From Cryptosporidium bovis (taxonomy: Eukaryota > Apicomplexa > Conoidasida > Eucoccidiorida > Cryptosporidiidae): DNA of 64,000 nucleotides. Location of the stretch: contig VHIT02000054.1 of NCBI GenBank assembly GCA_009768925.2, positions 372,001 through 436,000 of the forward strand, in the 5' to 3' direction. Made by a program: the position numbers and the translations under genes. A model generated the notes under the pieces. That model did no database searches. It was not told where the DNA came from and was given only the letters and a program-made list of their open reading frames with translations. Numbering within the stretch: the first letter of the stretch is position 1; every line of letters begins with the position of its first letter. Below are positions 48,146-58,160 of the stretch, piece by piece.

Positions 48146-50740
48146 ATGAGTGATTTGAAGCGTGAAAGAGAGCTCAGACGACGCCAGTATTTGGCTGACC
48201 GTGAGAAACGTCAGTTAGAACTGACGCAAAGGATACTAAAAAACAGGGAAGAGTTATATGCATCAATCGGAGATGAGGTAGGGGATAAGAAAAGAAAGGA
48301 GTTAGAATTGGAGAGAAGATTGTTTAAAGAAACAGAGCGTATGGTCGAAGAGAGAGATGTGGATGGAACATACATAGATACATATATTATGCCAGAAATA
48401 TATGATGAGGAGTTGCAAAAAAAATTGAGCTCAGTCATTATTAAACCTCAGGACAGACTTGACAAACGGAAAAGACGCATAAGATCTGATCAGGAGGCTT
48501 GGGAATTAAATCAGGTCAGTTCAGGAGTAATAACCTCTTATAGAAGTCATCTAGATGAAAGATCTGACGTTCCCAATGTTTCGATGGATAATAAATCTTT
48601 TCTTTTATCTGATGGTTCATACATAGAGTTTGAATTATTTGAGTCAAAAGATGAAGATATTGATTTTACCAAGATTTATGAAAGAAATGAAGTTATAGAA
48701 GGTCAAGATATTGAGCAAATTCAGGATGTAAAGAATTCACTTCCGGTAAAGAAATTTAGGGAGCAAATTCTTGAATCCCTAGAAAAACACCCTATATTGG
48801 TTATTGTTGGTGAAACAGGATCAGGGAAAACCACGCAAATTCCTCAGTATTTATATGAAGCAGGTTACTCGAAAGATGGAACGATAGTTTGCACACAACC
48901 GAGAAGAGTAGCTGCTATGAGTGTTGCTTCGAGAGTTGCAAAAGAAATGAAAACAAAACTTGGGGAAAAAGTTGGATATGTTGTTAGGTTTGAAGATTGT
49001 ACAACCGAAGAAACAAAGGTTAAATACATGACGGATGGTATTTTGCTGAGGGAATTTCTGACGGAACCTGATTTAAAGAATTATTCGTGTGTATTAATTG
49101 ATGAAGCACATGAAAGGAGTCTTCACACTGATATTTTATTTGCTCTAATAAAGGATGTATCCAGGTTTAGGAATTCAACACATTTTTCAGGGGAGGGCGA
49201 TGCAGATAACAAAGGAACATCGAAGAACTTGCCGGATGGGTGCAAACCATTTAGATTAATCATATCATCCGCAACGTTGGAAGCTAAAAAATTTAGTCAG
49301 TATTTTGACAATGCCCCAATTATTGATATCCCAGGTAGACGTTTTCCAGTAAAGATTTACTATACAAAATCACCTGAAGCTAATTTCATAGATGGAACAG
49401 TATCAACAATTATCCAAATACATTTGTCACAAATAAAGAGGTCAGAAGAAAAAAAGAATTCTAGGATTATTCCAATTGGAGGTGATATTCTCTGTTTTTT
49501 ACCCGGTCAACAGGAGATAGAAGAAACACAAGTATTGTTGGAAAGCAGGCTACTGAATAAGGACATGGATATTCCAGAATTAATAGTACTACCGATTTAT
49601 TCTTCTCTTCCAAGTGACCAGCAAGCCAAAATATTTCAGACAACACCATTTGGATATAGAAAAGTTGTTCTTGCAACAAATATTGCTGAAACTGCATTGA
49701 CTGTGGATAATATTGGTTTCGTTGTAGATTGTGGTTTTTGTAAACAAAATTCTTATAACCCAAAGACAGGTTTAGAGAGTTTGATAACTGTTCCTTGTAG
49801 CCAGGCTGCAGCAAATCAAAGATCTGGAAGAGCTGGAAGAGTTATGCCTGGTAAGTGTTTTAGATTGTATACAAAATTAAGCTTTCAGTCAGAAATGGAA
49901 CCCTCAAATATCCCAGAAATTCAAAGATGTAACCTAGGTAATGCAGTATTAGTCATAAAGTCCCTCGGTATTGATGATTTACTTCATTTCGATTTTATGG
50001 ACCCTCCACCTCCAGAAACGTTGATTAAAGCACTTGAGCTTTTGTATTCATTGGGGGCACTAAATGACTCTGGTGACCTGACTAGAACCGGAAGAACAAT
50101 GGCAGAACTACCCTTAGATCCAATGCACAGCAAAATGGTGCTTTCATCTGAAAAGTACAAGGTTGTAAATGAGACGACAACAATTGTTTCAATGCTTTCC
50201 ATTGGAAATGCTATTTTTGTAAGACCAAAAGACAAAGCCAAACAAGCTGACGGAATCAGAAAAGCATTCACTGTCCCAGGAGGAGACCTTCTCACATTAC
50301 TCAATGTTTACAATCAATGGAAAAACAATAACTATTCAAGTTATTGGTGCTACGACAATTTTCTTCAGGTAAAAAGTTTAAAAAGAGCACGAGATATTAA
50401 AGATCAAATCGACTCCTTGCTACACGACAAGCTGAATATAGAAATAACAAGTAATCCAAATGAACTTGAACTAATAAAAAAACCGATTGCCGCCGGATTT
50501 TTCTCACAGAGTGCACGAATGAATAAAGGTGGAAACTATACTACTATAAAATGGCGCCAAAGCGTTGACATCCACCCCTCTTCTACCCTGTTCAATTTAA
50601 AACCTCTCGCAGTTGTATATGTAGAATTAGTGCTAACTAGTAAAGAATATATGAGGAATTTGACAGAGATAAAACCGGAGTTATTGCTTGAAGTGGCTCC
50701 TCATTATTATAATATAAGTGATTTAGTATCCAAAAAATAA
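48146..50740 (+). CDS. PRP2: DEAH-box spliceosomal helicase Prp2/DHX16
   Basis: The 864-aa protein is a DEAH-box RNA helicase. Motif I is GETGSGKT (222-229), Ia TQPRRVAA, Ib TDGILLREFL, II DEAH (319-322), III SATLEA, V ATNIAETALTVDNIGFVVD and VI QRSGRAGR. Winged-helix, ratchet and OB-fold regions follow. The N-terminal ~200 residues are charged and contain IYERNEVIEGQDIEQIQDVK before SLPVKKFR. That arrangement, and EIKPELLLEVAPHYYNISDL at the end, is that of DHX16/Prp2 rather than Prp16, Prp22 or Prp43. Prp2 activates the Bact spliceosome before the first step of splicing. A small insert around residues 345-360 (GEGDADNKGTSKN) is lineage-specific. Confidence 0.92.
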   Translation: MSDLKRERELRRRQYLADREKRQLELTQRILKNREELYASIGDEVGDKKRKELELERRLFKETERMVEERDVDGTYIDTYIMPEIYDEELQKKLSSVIIKPQDRLDKRKRRIRSDQEAWELNQVSSGVITSYRSHLDERSDVPNVSMDNKSFLLSDGSYIEFELFESKDEDIDFTKIYERNEVIEGQDIEQIQDVKNSLPVKKFREQILESLEKHPILVIVGETGSGKTTQIPQYLYEAGYSKDGTIVCTQPRRVAAMSVASRVAKEMKTKLGEKVGYVVRFEDCTTEETKVKYMTDGILLREFLTEPDLKNYSCVLIDEAHERSLHTDILFALIKDVSRFRNSTHFSGEGDADNKGTSKNLPDGCKPFRLIISSATLEAKKFSQYFDNAPIIDIPGRRFPVKIYYTKSPEANFIDGTVSTIIQIHLSQIKRSEEKKNSRIIPIGGDILCFLPGQQEIEETQVLLESRLLNKDMDIPELIVLPIYSSLPSDQQAKIFQTTPFGYRKVVLATNIAETALTVDNIGFVVDCGFCKQNSYNPKTGLESLITVPCSQAAANQRSGRAGRVMPGKCFRLYTKLSFQSEMEPSNIPEIQRCNLGNAVLVIKSLGIDDLLHFDFMDPPPPETLIKALELLYSLGALNDSGDLTRTGRTMAELPLDPMHSKMVLSSEKYKVVNETTTIVSMLSIGNAIFVRPKDKAKQADGIRKAFTVPGGDLLTLLNVYNQWKNNNYSSYWCYDNFLQVKSLKRARDIKDQIDSLLHDKLNIEITSNPNELELIKKPIAAGFFSQSARMNKGGNYTTIKWRQSVDIHPSSTLFNLKPLAVVYVELVLTSKEYMRNLTEIKPELLLEVAPHYYNISDLVSKK

Positions 50741-50743
50741 TTC

Positions 50744-50752
50744 GCGGCGCCC
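50744..50752. promoter_or_regulatory. GCGGCGCCC box between Prp2 and NAA20
   Basis: The 56-bp gap between the Prp2 stop and NAA20 start holds GCGGCGCCC, the most GC-rich word nearby. It is a candidate E2F-like promoter element for NAA20. Inference. Confidence 0.35.
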
Positions 50753-50796
50753 TTGCCCGGTAGGCATTCAAATCGATTGAATTGTTTTGGACGAAA

Positions 50797-51255
50797 ATGG
50801 ACGATAAAAGTTTAAGTTATCGTCCAATGAGACTTACAGATATATTTAAAATCAATAGAGTTAACCTGGACTACTTTACAGAGACTTATAACATAAATTA
50901 TTATGGTAATTACCTGTCAACATGGCCAGAACTCTGCATTGTATGTGTAGCACCTGATGAATCTATAGTTGGATACCTTGTTTCGAAGGTTGAAGGGGAA
51001 GGTAAAAATTGGCATGGCCATGTCACTGCTTTGTCTGTTTCGCGGCAGTATAGGAGCCTAGGTGTCGCCAGAAGATTGATGAAATTCCTGGAAGAAATGG
51101 GTTCAAGTCTAAATTGCAAATTTGTTGATTTGTTTGTCAGACCCTCAAACAAGAAGGCAGTAAGGTTTTATCAGCATCTTGGATATTCCGTTCACAAAAG
51201 AATACCTATGTATTACACTAATGAAGATGGATTTGATATGAGAAAGTATATTTAA
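50797..51255 (+). CDS. NAA20: NatB catalytic subunit NAA20
   Basis: The ATG at 50797 gives 152 aa; upstream codons in frame to 50782 lack an ATG. The protein matches NAA20, the catalytic subunit of NatB, which acetylates nascent chains starting Met-Asp/Glu/Asn/Gln on the ribosome. Family blocks are NRVNLDYFTETYNINYY, YLSTWPELCIV, NWHGHVTALSVSRQYR, the acetyl-CoA loop RSLGVARRLM, VDLFVRPSNKKAVRFYQHLG and DMRKYI. Length and blocks are complete. It follows Prp2 after only 56 bp, so its promoter must be very short or lie inside the Prp2 3' end. Confidence 0.96.
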   Translation: MDDKSLSYRPMRLTDIFKINRVNLDYFTETYNINYYGNYLSTWPELCIVCVAPDESIVGYLVSKVEGEGKNWHGHVTALSVSRQYRSLGVARRLMKFLEEMGSSLNCKFVDLFVRPSNKKAVRFYQHLGYSVHKRIPMYYTNEDGFDMRKYI

Positions 51256-51521
51256 TTGTTAATTTAAATGTTCATATCTAAAGACAAATTTATTAAAAAA
51301 GGAATGGATCAATGCTTGAGTTTATCGGTAATTCAATGTTTAAACAATATTATTTAAAATAATAATATAAGACTAAGTGTTTTATTGTCTAATATACATA
51401 GGTTTCTTTTTGCTATTATGTATTTATATTTTTTTTTTGCAATTGTGTGAAATCAAGACATGACGCTAAACTAACTTCAATTTATATTGATGAAGGAAAC
51501 ATGTGATAATTTAGGTTTCAA

Positions 51522-52160
51522 ATGGAGTCATCAAGTATATATGAGATAATTGATAGGATAGAGTAAGTGAAGATTTTGTATATTTGTATGCCATATTTAA
51601 TTATTTTTTTTTGTCTTAAAAACAAATTAAATTTAGAAACAATGATACATACTGGGGTTATGACGACCTATTTGAGAAGTCAGGGATTGATCTTCCAAAA
51701 AATCCGGTCAACAAGTCAAAGTTTTATGAGAAGAACTATATTAACCCAGCTATAAATTCAGTAAGTTGTTCCAAACCCGTGAAAGAATCAATATTAACTA
51801 TTTTAGAATGTCGTTGCAAAATCTTCACTAATGTTTAGGAGAGTTCAAGCAAATGAAAGACGAATAAACTCACTATTAGAGAACCTGGGCACGGATATTA
51901 GACATTTTCATCTACTGGCGAAACAAAGACAATTCACTAACAAACCACAGGGAAGAAAACAACTCTTTTACACACCCGAAAAACAATACAAGACTCCTGA
52001 CTTATGGCTCACAAAATCAGAAAATATATATAATTCATATTCTTCAAGTGCAAAAGAAGTAGTAGAGAACACACTGGATTACTATCCAAATATTGGGAAG
52101 GAATGGTATATAAAACGTTTGAACAACATAAAGTCAATTAAACTAGCGAAAGATATATAG
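51522..52160 (+). CDS. Unrecognised small protein, three exons
   Basis: The model is join(51522-51562, 51637-51760, 51807-52160), 172 aa, with introns of 74 bp (GTAAGT...TTTAG, phase 2) and 46 bp (GTAAGT...TTTTAG, phase 0). Joining keeps the frame open from MESSSIYEIIDRIE to KSIKLAKDI. I do not recognise the family. The middle, RRVQANERRINSLLENLGT then DIRHFHLLAKQRQF, is a basic amphipathic helix region. Around it are aromatic segments such as NNDTYWGYDDLFEK and WLTKSENIYNSY. There is no membrane segment. A role in a protein complex is likely but undefined. Confidence 0.65.
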
Positions 52161-52208
52161 TTTAAAATCCAACAAAGTTAGAGTATACAATTAAAATTTT
52201 AATTAATT

Positions 52209-53726
52209 TTATATTTTATTCTTTCCATGTTTTCTCATTATTTCAGAAAAAAAATCAGTGTACTCCTGTCTCAATAGAGAATCACCATTTTCATGTGTTA
52301 TTGCATCCCACAAATAGCAGGCTTGGTTAGCGATGTCACCCATATGATGGTAAACCTGGGAACATCTATAGTAACCCTTACTCCATTCTGGATTCAGATT
52401 AATGCAAGATAAAGAATCAATCAATGCTTTTTTCAACTCGCCAGTTTTAATATGGGCGAGACATCTGTTTGAAAGTATACTTGACTTCAAAGCTATGGTT
52501 ACTTTTGGCAACTCGCTTCTTCTCTTCTTTAGGTGTTGGAGAGCACTGGTATATAATTCAATTGATTTTTTATACTCACCTTCTTTAAATAATGAATTTG
52601 CCTGTATTTTAAGTTCTTCTGCCTTGGTATCACTGTAAATTCTCAGATCTTCTTCATCTAATTCCTCATTTATTTTGAACAACGTCTGTTCTGTTTCGTC
52701 ATTTCCTGGTGTAATAAATTCAACAGATTCACTGGATTCAGTGGATTCAAGTGAATTTCCAATAGGTTCTAACGTTTCTTTTTGATTCACTTGATTTTCA
52801 TCCATTTTTATTACGTCAAATGCATGTTTTTTTAGGCAATCTAATATTTCATCGGAACAATTGTTTTTTATTGCATATGAATAAATGGTTTCTCCTTTTA
52901 TAATTTGATTAGAAATGTCTATTCCTTGCTTTTCGATATATTCCAAAATTAACTTTAATAGTTTCATATCATTTTTCTCTATGACTCCAAATATTGGTGT
53001 ATAACCTTCTGAATCTCTAGCTTTATTTATTTCCGCTCCTGATATCAGTAATTTTTCGATGAGATCGAAATCTCCAATACTAACAGCAATCATCAGACAC
53101 GATGGAATACTGTAATTAAGAGGGGATAAATTAGGATCTGCATTGTGGATTAAAAGAAAATCGACTATTTCCTTGTTATTTGCCATACATGCCCACTGTA
53201 GTGGTGTTCCAAATTCATTGCTACATGTATTTATAAAAGAATAAACATCGGAATTGTTATTTCTTTTAAGTGTTGAAACTATTAACTTTACAATTCCAAT
53301 GTCAGATGTTTGACAAGAATAGTGTAATACATTGCAACCACTCAAATTTTTACAAGTTATTTGAACACCGTTGTCTAATAAAGTTTTAATTGATTCAATA
53401 TCTTTTGCTCTTACAGAGAAGAATAGTGGATTTTCAGAAGTATTATCCACACAATTCACTATTTTTGGAGCAAGTTTTATAATGGCCTTTAATGTGTCGT
53501 TCCTTCTTGCTGAACACGCAAAATGGCAGGCATTTCTACCATTCCCATCTTTATATCCCATCAAATGCTCTTCAATACTTATCTTATCTCCAGAACTATC
53601 TATTAGAGAGGCTATATATTTTATTGTTTCTATTGTTGATTTATTGGTAACTGTGTTGAAAAGGGAAGTAATATGCCCATATGCCTCTCCCAAATCGGAG
53701 GTTTTACCGTCTGTACCAGCGTTCAT
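52209..53726 (-). CDS. Ankyrin-repeat and TPR protein
   Basis: I chose the ATG at 53726 (MNAGTDGK), giving 505 aa; the open frame runs upstream to 53768 without an earlier ATG. Residues ~60-300 hold about six ankyrin repeats (NGRNACHFACSARRNDTLKA, SGCNVLHYSCQTSDIGIVKL, FGTPLQWACMANNKEIVDFL, EGYTPIFGVIEKNDMKLLKL). After a Glu/Ser-rich linker, residues ~365-490 hold three TPRs. These carry Lys/Asn/Asn/Lys/Arg positions of the Hsp90/Hsp70 carboxylate clamp (ELKIQANSLFKEGEY, SILSNRCLAHIK, SKGYYRCSQVY). A co-chaperone role is therefore plausible (inference). It is head-to-head with BUD23. Confidence 0.82.
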   Translation of the reverse strand: MNAGTDGKTSDLGEAYGHITSLFNTVTNKSTIETIKYIASLIDSSGDKISIEEHLMGYKDGNGRNACHFACSARRNDTLKAIIKLAPKIVNCVDNTSENPLFFSVRAKDIESIKTLLDNGVQITCKNLSGCNVLHYSCQTSDIGIVKLIVSTLKRNNNSDVYSFINTCSNEFGTPLQWACMANNKEIVDFLLIHNADPNLSPLNYSIPSCLMIAVSIGDFDLIEKLLISGAEINKARDSEGYTPIFGVIEKNDMKLLKLILEYIEKQGIDISNQIIKGETIYSYAIKNNCSDEILDCLKKHAFDVIKMDENQVNQKETLEPIGNSLESTESSESVEFITPGNDETEQTLFKINEELDEEDLRIYSDTKAEELKIQANSLFKEGEYKKSIELYTSALQHLKKRRSELPKVTIALKSSILSNRCLAHIKTGELKKALIDSLSCINLNPEWSKGYYRCSQVYHHMGDIANQACYLWDAITHENGDSLLRQEYTDFFSEIMRKHGKNKI

Positions 53727-53846
53727 TTTAGGTAATAAATTTGATTTCAATAATAAATTAATATACAATTTGGATTGCTGCTGCCTATTCCTTTAGAACT
53801 GTCTTATTGCATATGCTTGGTCAAAAAAAAACATTGCTATCAAATT

Positions 53847-53857
53847 ATTTTTGCGCC
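53847..53857. promoter_or_regulatory. TTTTTGCGCCC box, ankyrin-TPR / BUD23
   Basis: The E2F-like TGCGCCC word lies in the 240-bp head-to-head spacer between the ankyrin-TPR gene and BUD23. Use is inferred. Confidence 0.35.
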
Positions 53858-53966
53858 CTTTTTATTTGATTTTAAAACGCACTTTTTCCAGTCAAAATAA
53901 TTAGGGAATATTTTCAATAAACAAACTAAAGGTTTTATTATAAAGTAATAAGTTATTCTATTTAGA

Positions 53967-54888
53967 ATGACACGCCCTGAAGTTCAGGCTCCACCAGAAT
54001 TAGTAAGTTTAATAGCCCTTTAATCAATTTTTATGGCAATATATTAATCTCCTTTCACAGTATTATAATATAGATGAAGCATATAAATATTCAAGAGCTA
54101 GTAGAATTGTGGATATCCAGACTAAGTTGTCCGAGAGAGCTATCGAACTTTTGCTGTTACCTGGGAACTCTTGTTTAATTTTAGATATTGGTTGTGGAAC
54201 AGGAATAAGTGGATCTGTTTTAGAGGATTATGGACACACCTGGATTGGTGTAGATATAAGTGAAAATATGTTAGACATGCTAGAGATATATGAAAACGAG
54301 TCTGAATCAACAGGTGATGCAATTTTAGCAGATATTGGCGAAATATTAAGATTCAGACCGGGGGTTTTTGACGGAGCAATTAGTATTTCAGTCATACAAT
54401 GGCTTTGTAATGCAGACAAAAGGTCACACGAACCATATAAGAGACTTCTAGTATTTTTTAAGTGGCTATTCAATTCCCTTAATAGAGGTTCAAGGGCAAT
54501 ATTCCAATTTTATCCAGAGTCACCCTCTCAAATTGAGATGATAACATCAGCAGCATTAAAATCAGGCTTCGGAGGTGGTTTAGTTGTAGACTTTCCCAAT
54601 TCATCAAAGGCAAAGAAGTATTTTCTTTGTCTATGGGCAGGTTTTCACTCATCAATACCTCAAAATCTTCCACAAGGTCTAACTGACGAAAATAATATTT
54701 CTGAATCAGCTAATAACATGGGAAGATCGAATAATAAATTCAATAAGATGAAAAAGGGGAAAAAAAATAAACATGTAATTAAATCAAAGTCCTGGATTTT
54801 GGAGAAAAAGAATATTCAAAGACAGAAAGGCTTCGAAGTTAGGCCAGATTCGAAGTACACTGGGAGAAAAAGAAAGAATGGTTTTTAA
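53967..54888 (+). CDS. BUD23: 18S rRNA m7G methyltransferase BUD23, two exons
   Basis: The model is join(53967-54002, 54061-54888), 287 aa, with a 58-bp phase-0 intron (GTAAGT...TTTCACAG). The tiny first exon encodes [12 protein letters not shown], which joins [16 protein letters not shown], exactly the BUD23 start (M-S-R-P-E...P-P-E-L-Y-Y). The SAM motif is [13 protein letters not shown], then [11 protein letters not shown], and [16 protein letters not shown] is family-typical. The C-terminus is basic with [20 protein letters not shown] and TGRKRKNGF, as in the nucleolar family. BUD23, with its partner Trm112, makes m7G in 18S rRNA of the small subunit. Confidence 0.95.
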
Positions 54889-55025
54889 TGCGATAGAAAC
54901 AGTATATTTATTATTAATACCTAAATTGTTATATTTTGTAAATATAAAAAAAACGACCTATAATATATCAATGCAGTTACTAAACTGTTATAAATTTATT
55001 ACTAATTTTGAAATTGATTTCTTAA

Positions 55026-55377
55026 TTACTCCGTATTTGGGTTAGAGACATTAGATTCTGTGTTATTTCCCTCAACTTGACTTATATAAAGTACATTGTT
55101 ACACCTTATGAATACTTTTCCCAGTTTCCCCTTTTTATCGTCATCTATCCACTCCTCGCAGTCACCCAACAGAAAGTTCATGTATTCGTCAAATGATACA
55201 AGAGTTCCCTTGTATCTCATATTTCCCCACTTCAAACGAATAATTGCCTCTTTATTCAATAAACTTGAGAGGAAAGGTTTTGGATTAGTTGCAACTAGCT
55301 AAAGAAGCGTAAGTGAAACATTAAAAGAATCAATAACAAAGTTATATTAAATTTGTTAGTAAACATACCCCAGACAT
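55026..55377 (-). CDS. SNRPF: Spliceosomal Sm protein F, two exons with a 9-nt first exon
   Basis: The model is complement(join(55026-55298, 55369-55377)), 93 aa. The first coding exon is just ATG-TCT-GGG, followed by a 70-bp intron (GTATGT...CTTTAG, phase 0). Exon 2 begins [20 protein letters not shown], the expected SmF lead-in (N-P-K-P-F-L). Sm1 is [20 protein letters not shown] and Sm2 is [22 protein letters not shown] separates them. SmF is part of the heptameric ring on U1, U2, U4 and U5 snRNAs. The protein is certain; the 9-nt exon rests on splice sites and frame only, and a different upstream start is the alternative. Confidence 0.9.
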
Positions 55378-55480
55378 TGCTAGTTATAATTAAGTGTACC
55401 TTTCGAATTAAAATATAAGTAGAATAATGTACTTATCCAAAATAGCGACTCGTTTAAATTTTAATTGAGAACCAAAAAAA

Positions 55481-55487
55481 ATGGCGC
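55481..55487. promoter_or_regulatory. ATGGCGC box, SmF / MetAP1
   Basis: aaaatggcgctctttt lies between the SmF start (55377) and the MetAP1 start (55550). It is another GGCGC word in a head-to-head promoter, a candidate E2F-like site. Confidence 0.35.
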
Positions 55488-55549
55488 TCTTTTGTCTCAT
55501 AGTCTAAAACATTACATTTGTAAGAATGAAAAAAAGTTGTTAAATATTA

Positions 55550-56755
55550 ATGATGGAGAAAATAGATGACAGAAATGACTTAAAAAAACAAGTATGTGAG
55601 GGATGCAACAAAGAGATTAATTCAAAACTTTCTTGTCCACAATGTAGTAAATTGGGTTTAAAGAAAACTTACTTCTGTTCACAAGAGTGCTTTAAAAATA
55701 ATTGGGTAATACACAAATTAGTGCATGTGGCTAATAAAACTCCTGAAACACAGATAAACAAACAGATAAATAAAAATGTTGTTATAAATGATCCAAGAAC
55801 ATGGATAAATTGTCCACATATTAAAAAATTTGTAGGTTTCAATGGTTTTACAGGTAACTTGAGACCATATCCAATAAGTCCAAGAAGAAAGATTCCTGAC
55901 CACATTCTAAAACCAGATTATGCAAATGACAAAGAAGGAAGACCATTTTCAGAGTTAAAAAGAAAAAAGAGTTCCCTAATTGTTACTGCTACACCAGAAG
56001 AAATTGAGTTATTGAGAGAGTGCTGTAAGATAGGAAGAGAAGCACTTGATCTTGCTGCATCTATGATAAAACCTGGAATAACTACTGATTCAATTGATGA
56101 AGCAGTACATAATTATATAGTTTCTAAGAATGCCTACCCATCCCCATTAAATTATTGGACATTTCCAAAATCATGTTGCACCTCTGTAAATGAGGTTATT
56201 TGTCATGGCATTCCAGATTTCAGAGAATTGAACGAGGGTGACATAATCAATGTAGATATAACTGTGTATTACAAAGGTGTCCATGGTGATTTGAATGAGA
56301 CATTTCCCGTTGGAAAAGTTGATATGGAATCAACTAAATTAATGAAGATTGCATATCAGTGTCTAGAGGAAAGTATAAAAATTTGCAAGCCTGGAACAAT
56401 GTACAGAGAAATAGGGAATTTAATCCAATCTATTTGTGACAAGAATGGTCTTTCCGTTGTTAGAACATATTGTGGGCACGGGATTGGTACACTTTTTCAT
56501 TGTGCACCCAACGTTCCACATTATAAGAATAATAAGGCTGTAGGAAAGATGAAGCCAGGTCATGTGTTCACAATCGAACCTATGATTAACATAGGAAGGT
56601 ACGAAGATATTACGTGGCCGGATGATTGGACTTCTGTTACAATTGACGGTAAAAGATCTGCACAATTTGAGCATACACTACTGATTACCGAGGACGGAGT
56701 TGAGGTCCTTACAAAAAGAACTAAGGACTCACCAGCTCTTGAGATATTATCTTAG
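55550..56755 (+). CDS. MAP1: Methionine aminopeptidase type 1
   Basis: The 401-aa protein has an N-terminal zinc finger of the eukaryotic MetAP1 type (CEGCNKEINSKLSCPQC, YFCSQECFKNNW, VIHKLVH). A linker and the pita-bread catalytic domain follow. Active-site pieces are CHGIPD (His), NVDITVYYKGVHGDLNETF with the two metal-binding Asp, GHGIGTLFHCAPNVPHY with the metal His, FTIEPMI with Glu and QFEHTLL with the last Glu. All five metal ligands are present. It removes initiator methionine on nascent chains at the ribosome. The frame is single-exon. Confidence 0.97.
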   Translation: MMEKIDDRNDLKKQVCEGCNKEINSKLSCPQCSKLGLKKTYFCSQECFKNNWVIHKLVHVANKTPETQINKQINKNVVINDPRTWINCPHIKKFVGFNGFTGNLRPYPISPRRKIPDHILKPDYANDKEGRPFSELKRKKSSLIVTATPEEIELLRECCKIGREALDLAASMIKPGITTDSIDEAVHNYIVSKNAYPSPLNYWTFPKSCCTSVNEVICHGIPDFRELNEGDIINVDITVYYKGVHGDLNETFPVGKVDMESTKLMKIAYQCLEESIKICKPGTMYREIGNLIQSICDKNGLSVVRTYCGHGIGTLFHCAPNVPHYKNNKAVGKMKPGHVFTIEPMINIGRYEDITWPDDWTSVTIDGKRSAQFEHTLLITEDGVEVLTKRTKDSPALEILS

Positions 56756-56975
56756 TTTAGCTATAACACATTAATTTTTATTTATTTACCATATTTTACA
56801 TTTTATTTATCAAATCTAATTATTAAAAAAATTATTATAATTTTACTATTTTTCCCGGTAAACTCAATACCGGGAAATAAATGACTAAATATATTGTGAA
56901 CAATAAAAGAGTCAGAATTGGAATCTCTCTTGCCTTTTTTGAACATTAATTTTTTTAGATATTCCCCTGTCTAAT

Positions 56976-58040
56976 ATGATGCTTGGGAAGGGTATGAGAT
57001 CTCCAAAAGTGGAGATAACGGAATTAACTCAGAATTCTATCAGATTTACACTTTCCAACACAGATTTGAGCGTCGCGAACACATTAAGGAGGATAATTTT
57101 AGCGGAGATCCCAACTTTAGCAATTGATTTAGTGACAATAGTTGATAACACTTCGGTTCTTCATGACGAGTTTATTGCACATAGAGCTGGATTGTTGCCT
57201 ATTGATAGCAAGGATATTAGAGACTTTAACTTCAAAGATAGATGTGAATGCCAAGAACGATGTAATAAATGTTCAATTGAATACTATTTAGATATAACAT
57301 GTGAGGGTATTACAACCAGAGATGTGACTCACCATGACATACAGCCACTTAATCCTTCAATATCGGTTCCAATGCCCGTCCCAAAAAAGGATCAAAAAGA
57401 TGAAATTAGTAATAATGGAATAATAATAGCGAAACTAGGCCCTGGACAACGTCTCGCTATGAGAATGAGTGCTTGTAAGGGAATAGGAAAGTTTCACGCA
57501 AAATGGATACCTGTTTCTGTTGCCACTTTCACTCACGAGGCAGATGTAAGAATTAATTATTCATTATCATCAGGTTTGACTTTGAAACAGCGAAAGGCAC
57601 TAGTTAATTGTTGCCCAAAAAAAGTATTTGCTCTTGGATCCTCTTCATCAAAGAACGAATTTGGGTTGAATAAAAATTCCACAGTAAATAAATCAAATTC
57701 TGAAGAACTGCCGGATATAGAAGTTGTAAACTCAAAATCATGTATTTTTTGTAATGAATGTATTAATTTAGCTAAGAATTACGGCTACATCAACCCTACA
57801 CTTATTAGAGTAGATACCAAACCTGACAAATTCCACTTTTTAGTCGAATCAATTGGATCATTATCCGTTGAAAAAATAATTGAACTAGCTCTTGAAATAT
57901 TACAGGAGAAATTAACTACACTGAGTACAAGTATTGCTCGTTCAGAAACCGTTCAGGTTAGAACAGATACACTCGGTACCCGTGGTGTAAATATTACTGC
58001 TGATGACAGGGCAATGGATCTAGTGTTAGATTTATCATAA
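56976..58040 (+). CDS. RPB3: RNA polymerase II subunit RPB3
   Basis: The 354-aa protein is the alpha-like subunit RPB3. Marks are VEITELTQNSIRFTLSNTDL, ANTLRRIILAEIPTLAID (dimerisation helix), DEFIAHRAGLLPI, and a zinc-binding segment CECQERCNKCS. These are followed by GPGQRLAMRMSACKGIGKFH, AKWIPVSVATF and C-terminal FHFLVESIGSLSVEKI. The CxC-x3-C-x2-C zinc loop and C-terminus separate it from AC40 of Pol I/III. A second start, MRSPKVEI at residue 7, is possible. An Asn/Ser-rich insert near residue 225-245 is lineage-specific. It heterodimerises with RPB11. Confidence 0.94.
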   Translation: MMLGKGMRSPKVEITELTQNSIRFTLSNTDLSVANTLRRIILAEIPTLAIDLVTIVDNTSVLHDEFIAHRAGLLPIDSKDIRDFNFKDRCECQERCNKCSIEYYLDITCEGITTRDVTHHDIQPLNPSISVPMPVPKKDQKDEISNNGIIIAKLGPGQRLAMRMSACKGIGKFHAKWIPVSVATFTHEADVRINYSLSSGLTLKQRKALVNCCPKKVFALGSSSSKNEFGLNKNSTVNKSNSEELPDIEVVNSKSCIFCNECINLAKNYGYINPTLIRVDTKPDKFHFLVESIGSLSVEKIIELALEILQEKLTTLSTSIARSETVQVRTDTLGTRGVNITADDRAMDLVLDLS

Positions 58041-58160
58041 TAGAAAGTACAATAGGGATTTTAACTTAATATTTATAATATTTGAGTTAATTTTTTTATT
58101 TCTAAACTATCTAGTAATATAAGAAAAAAAGCCTTAAATGATAAGATAGAAACATTCTAT

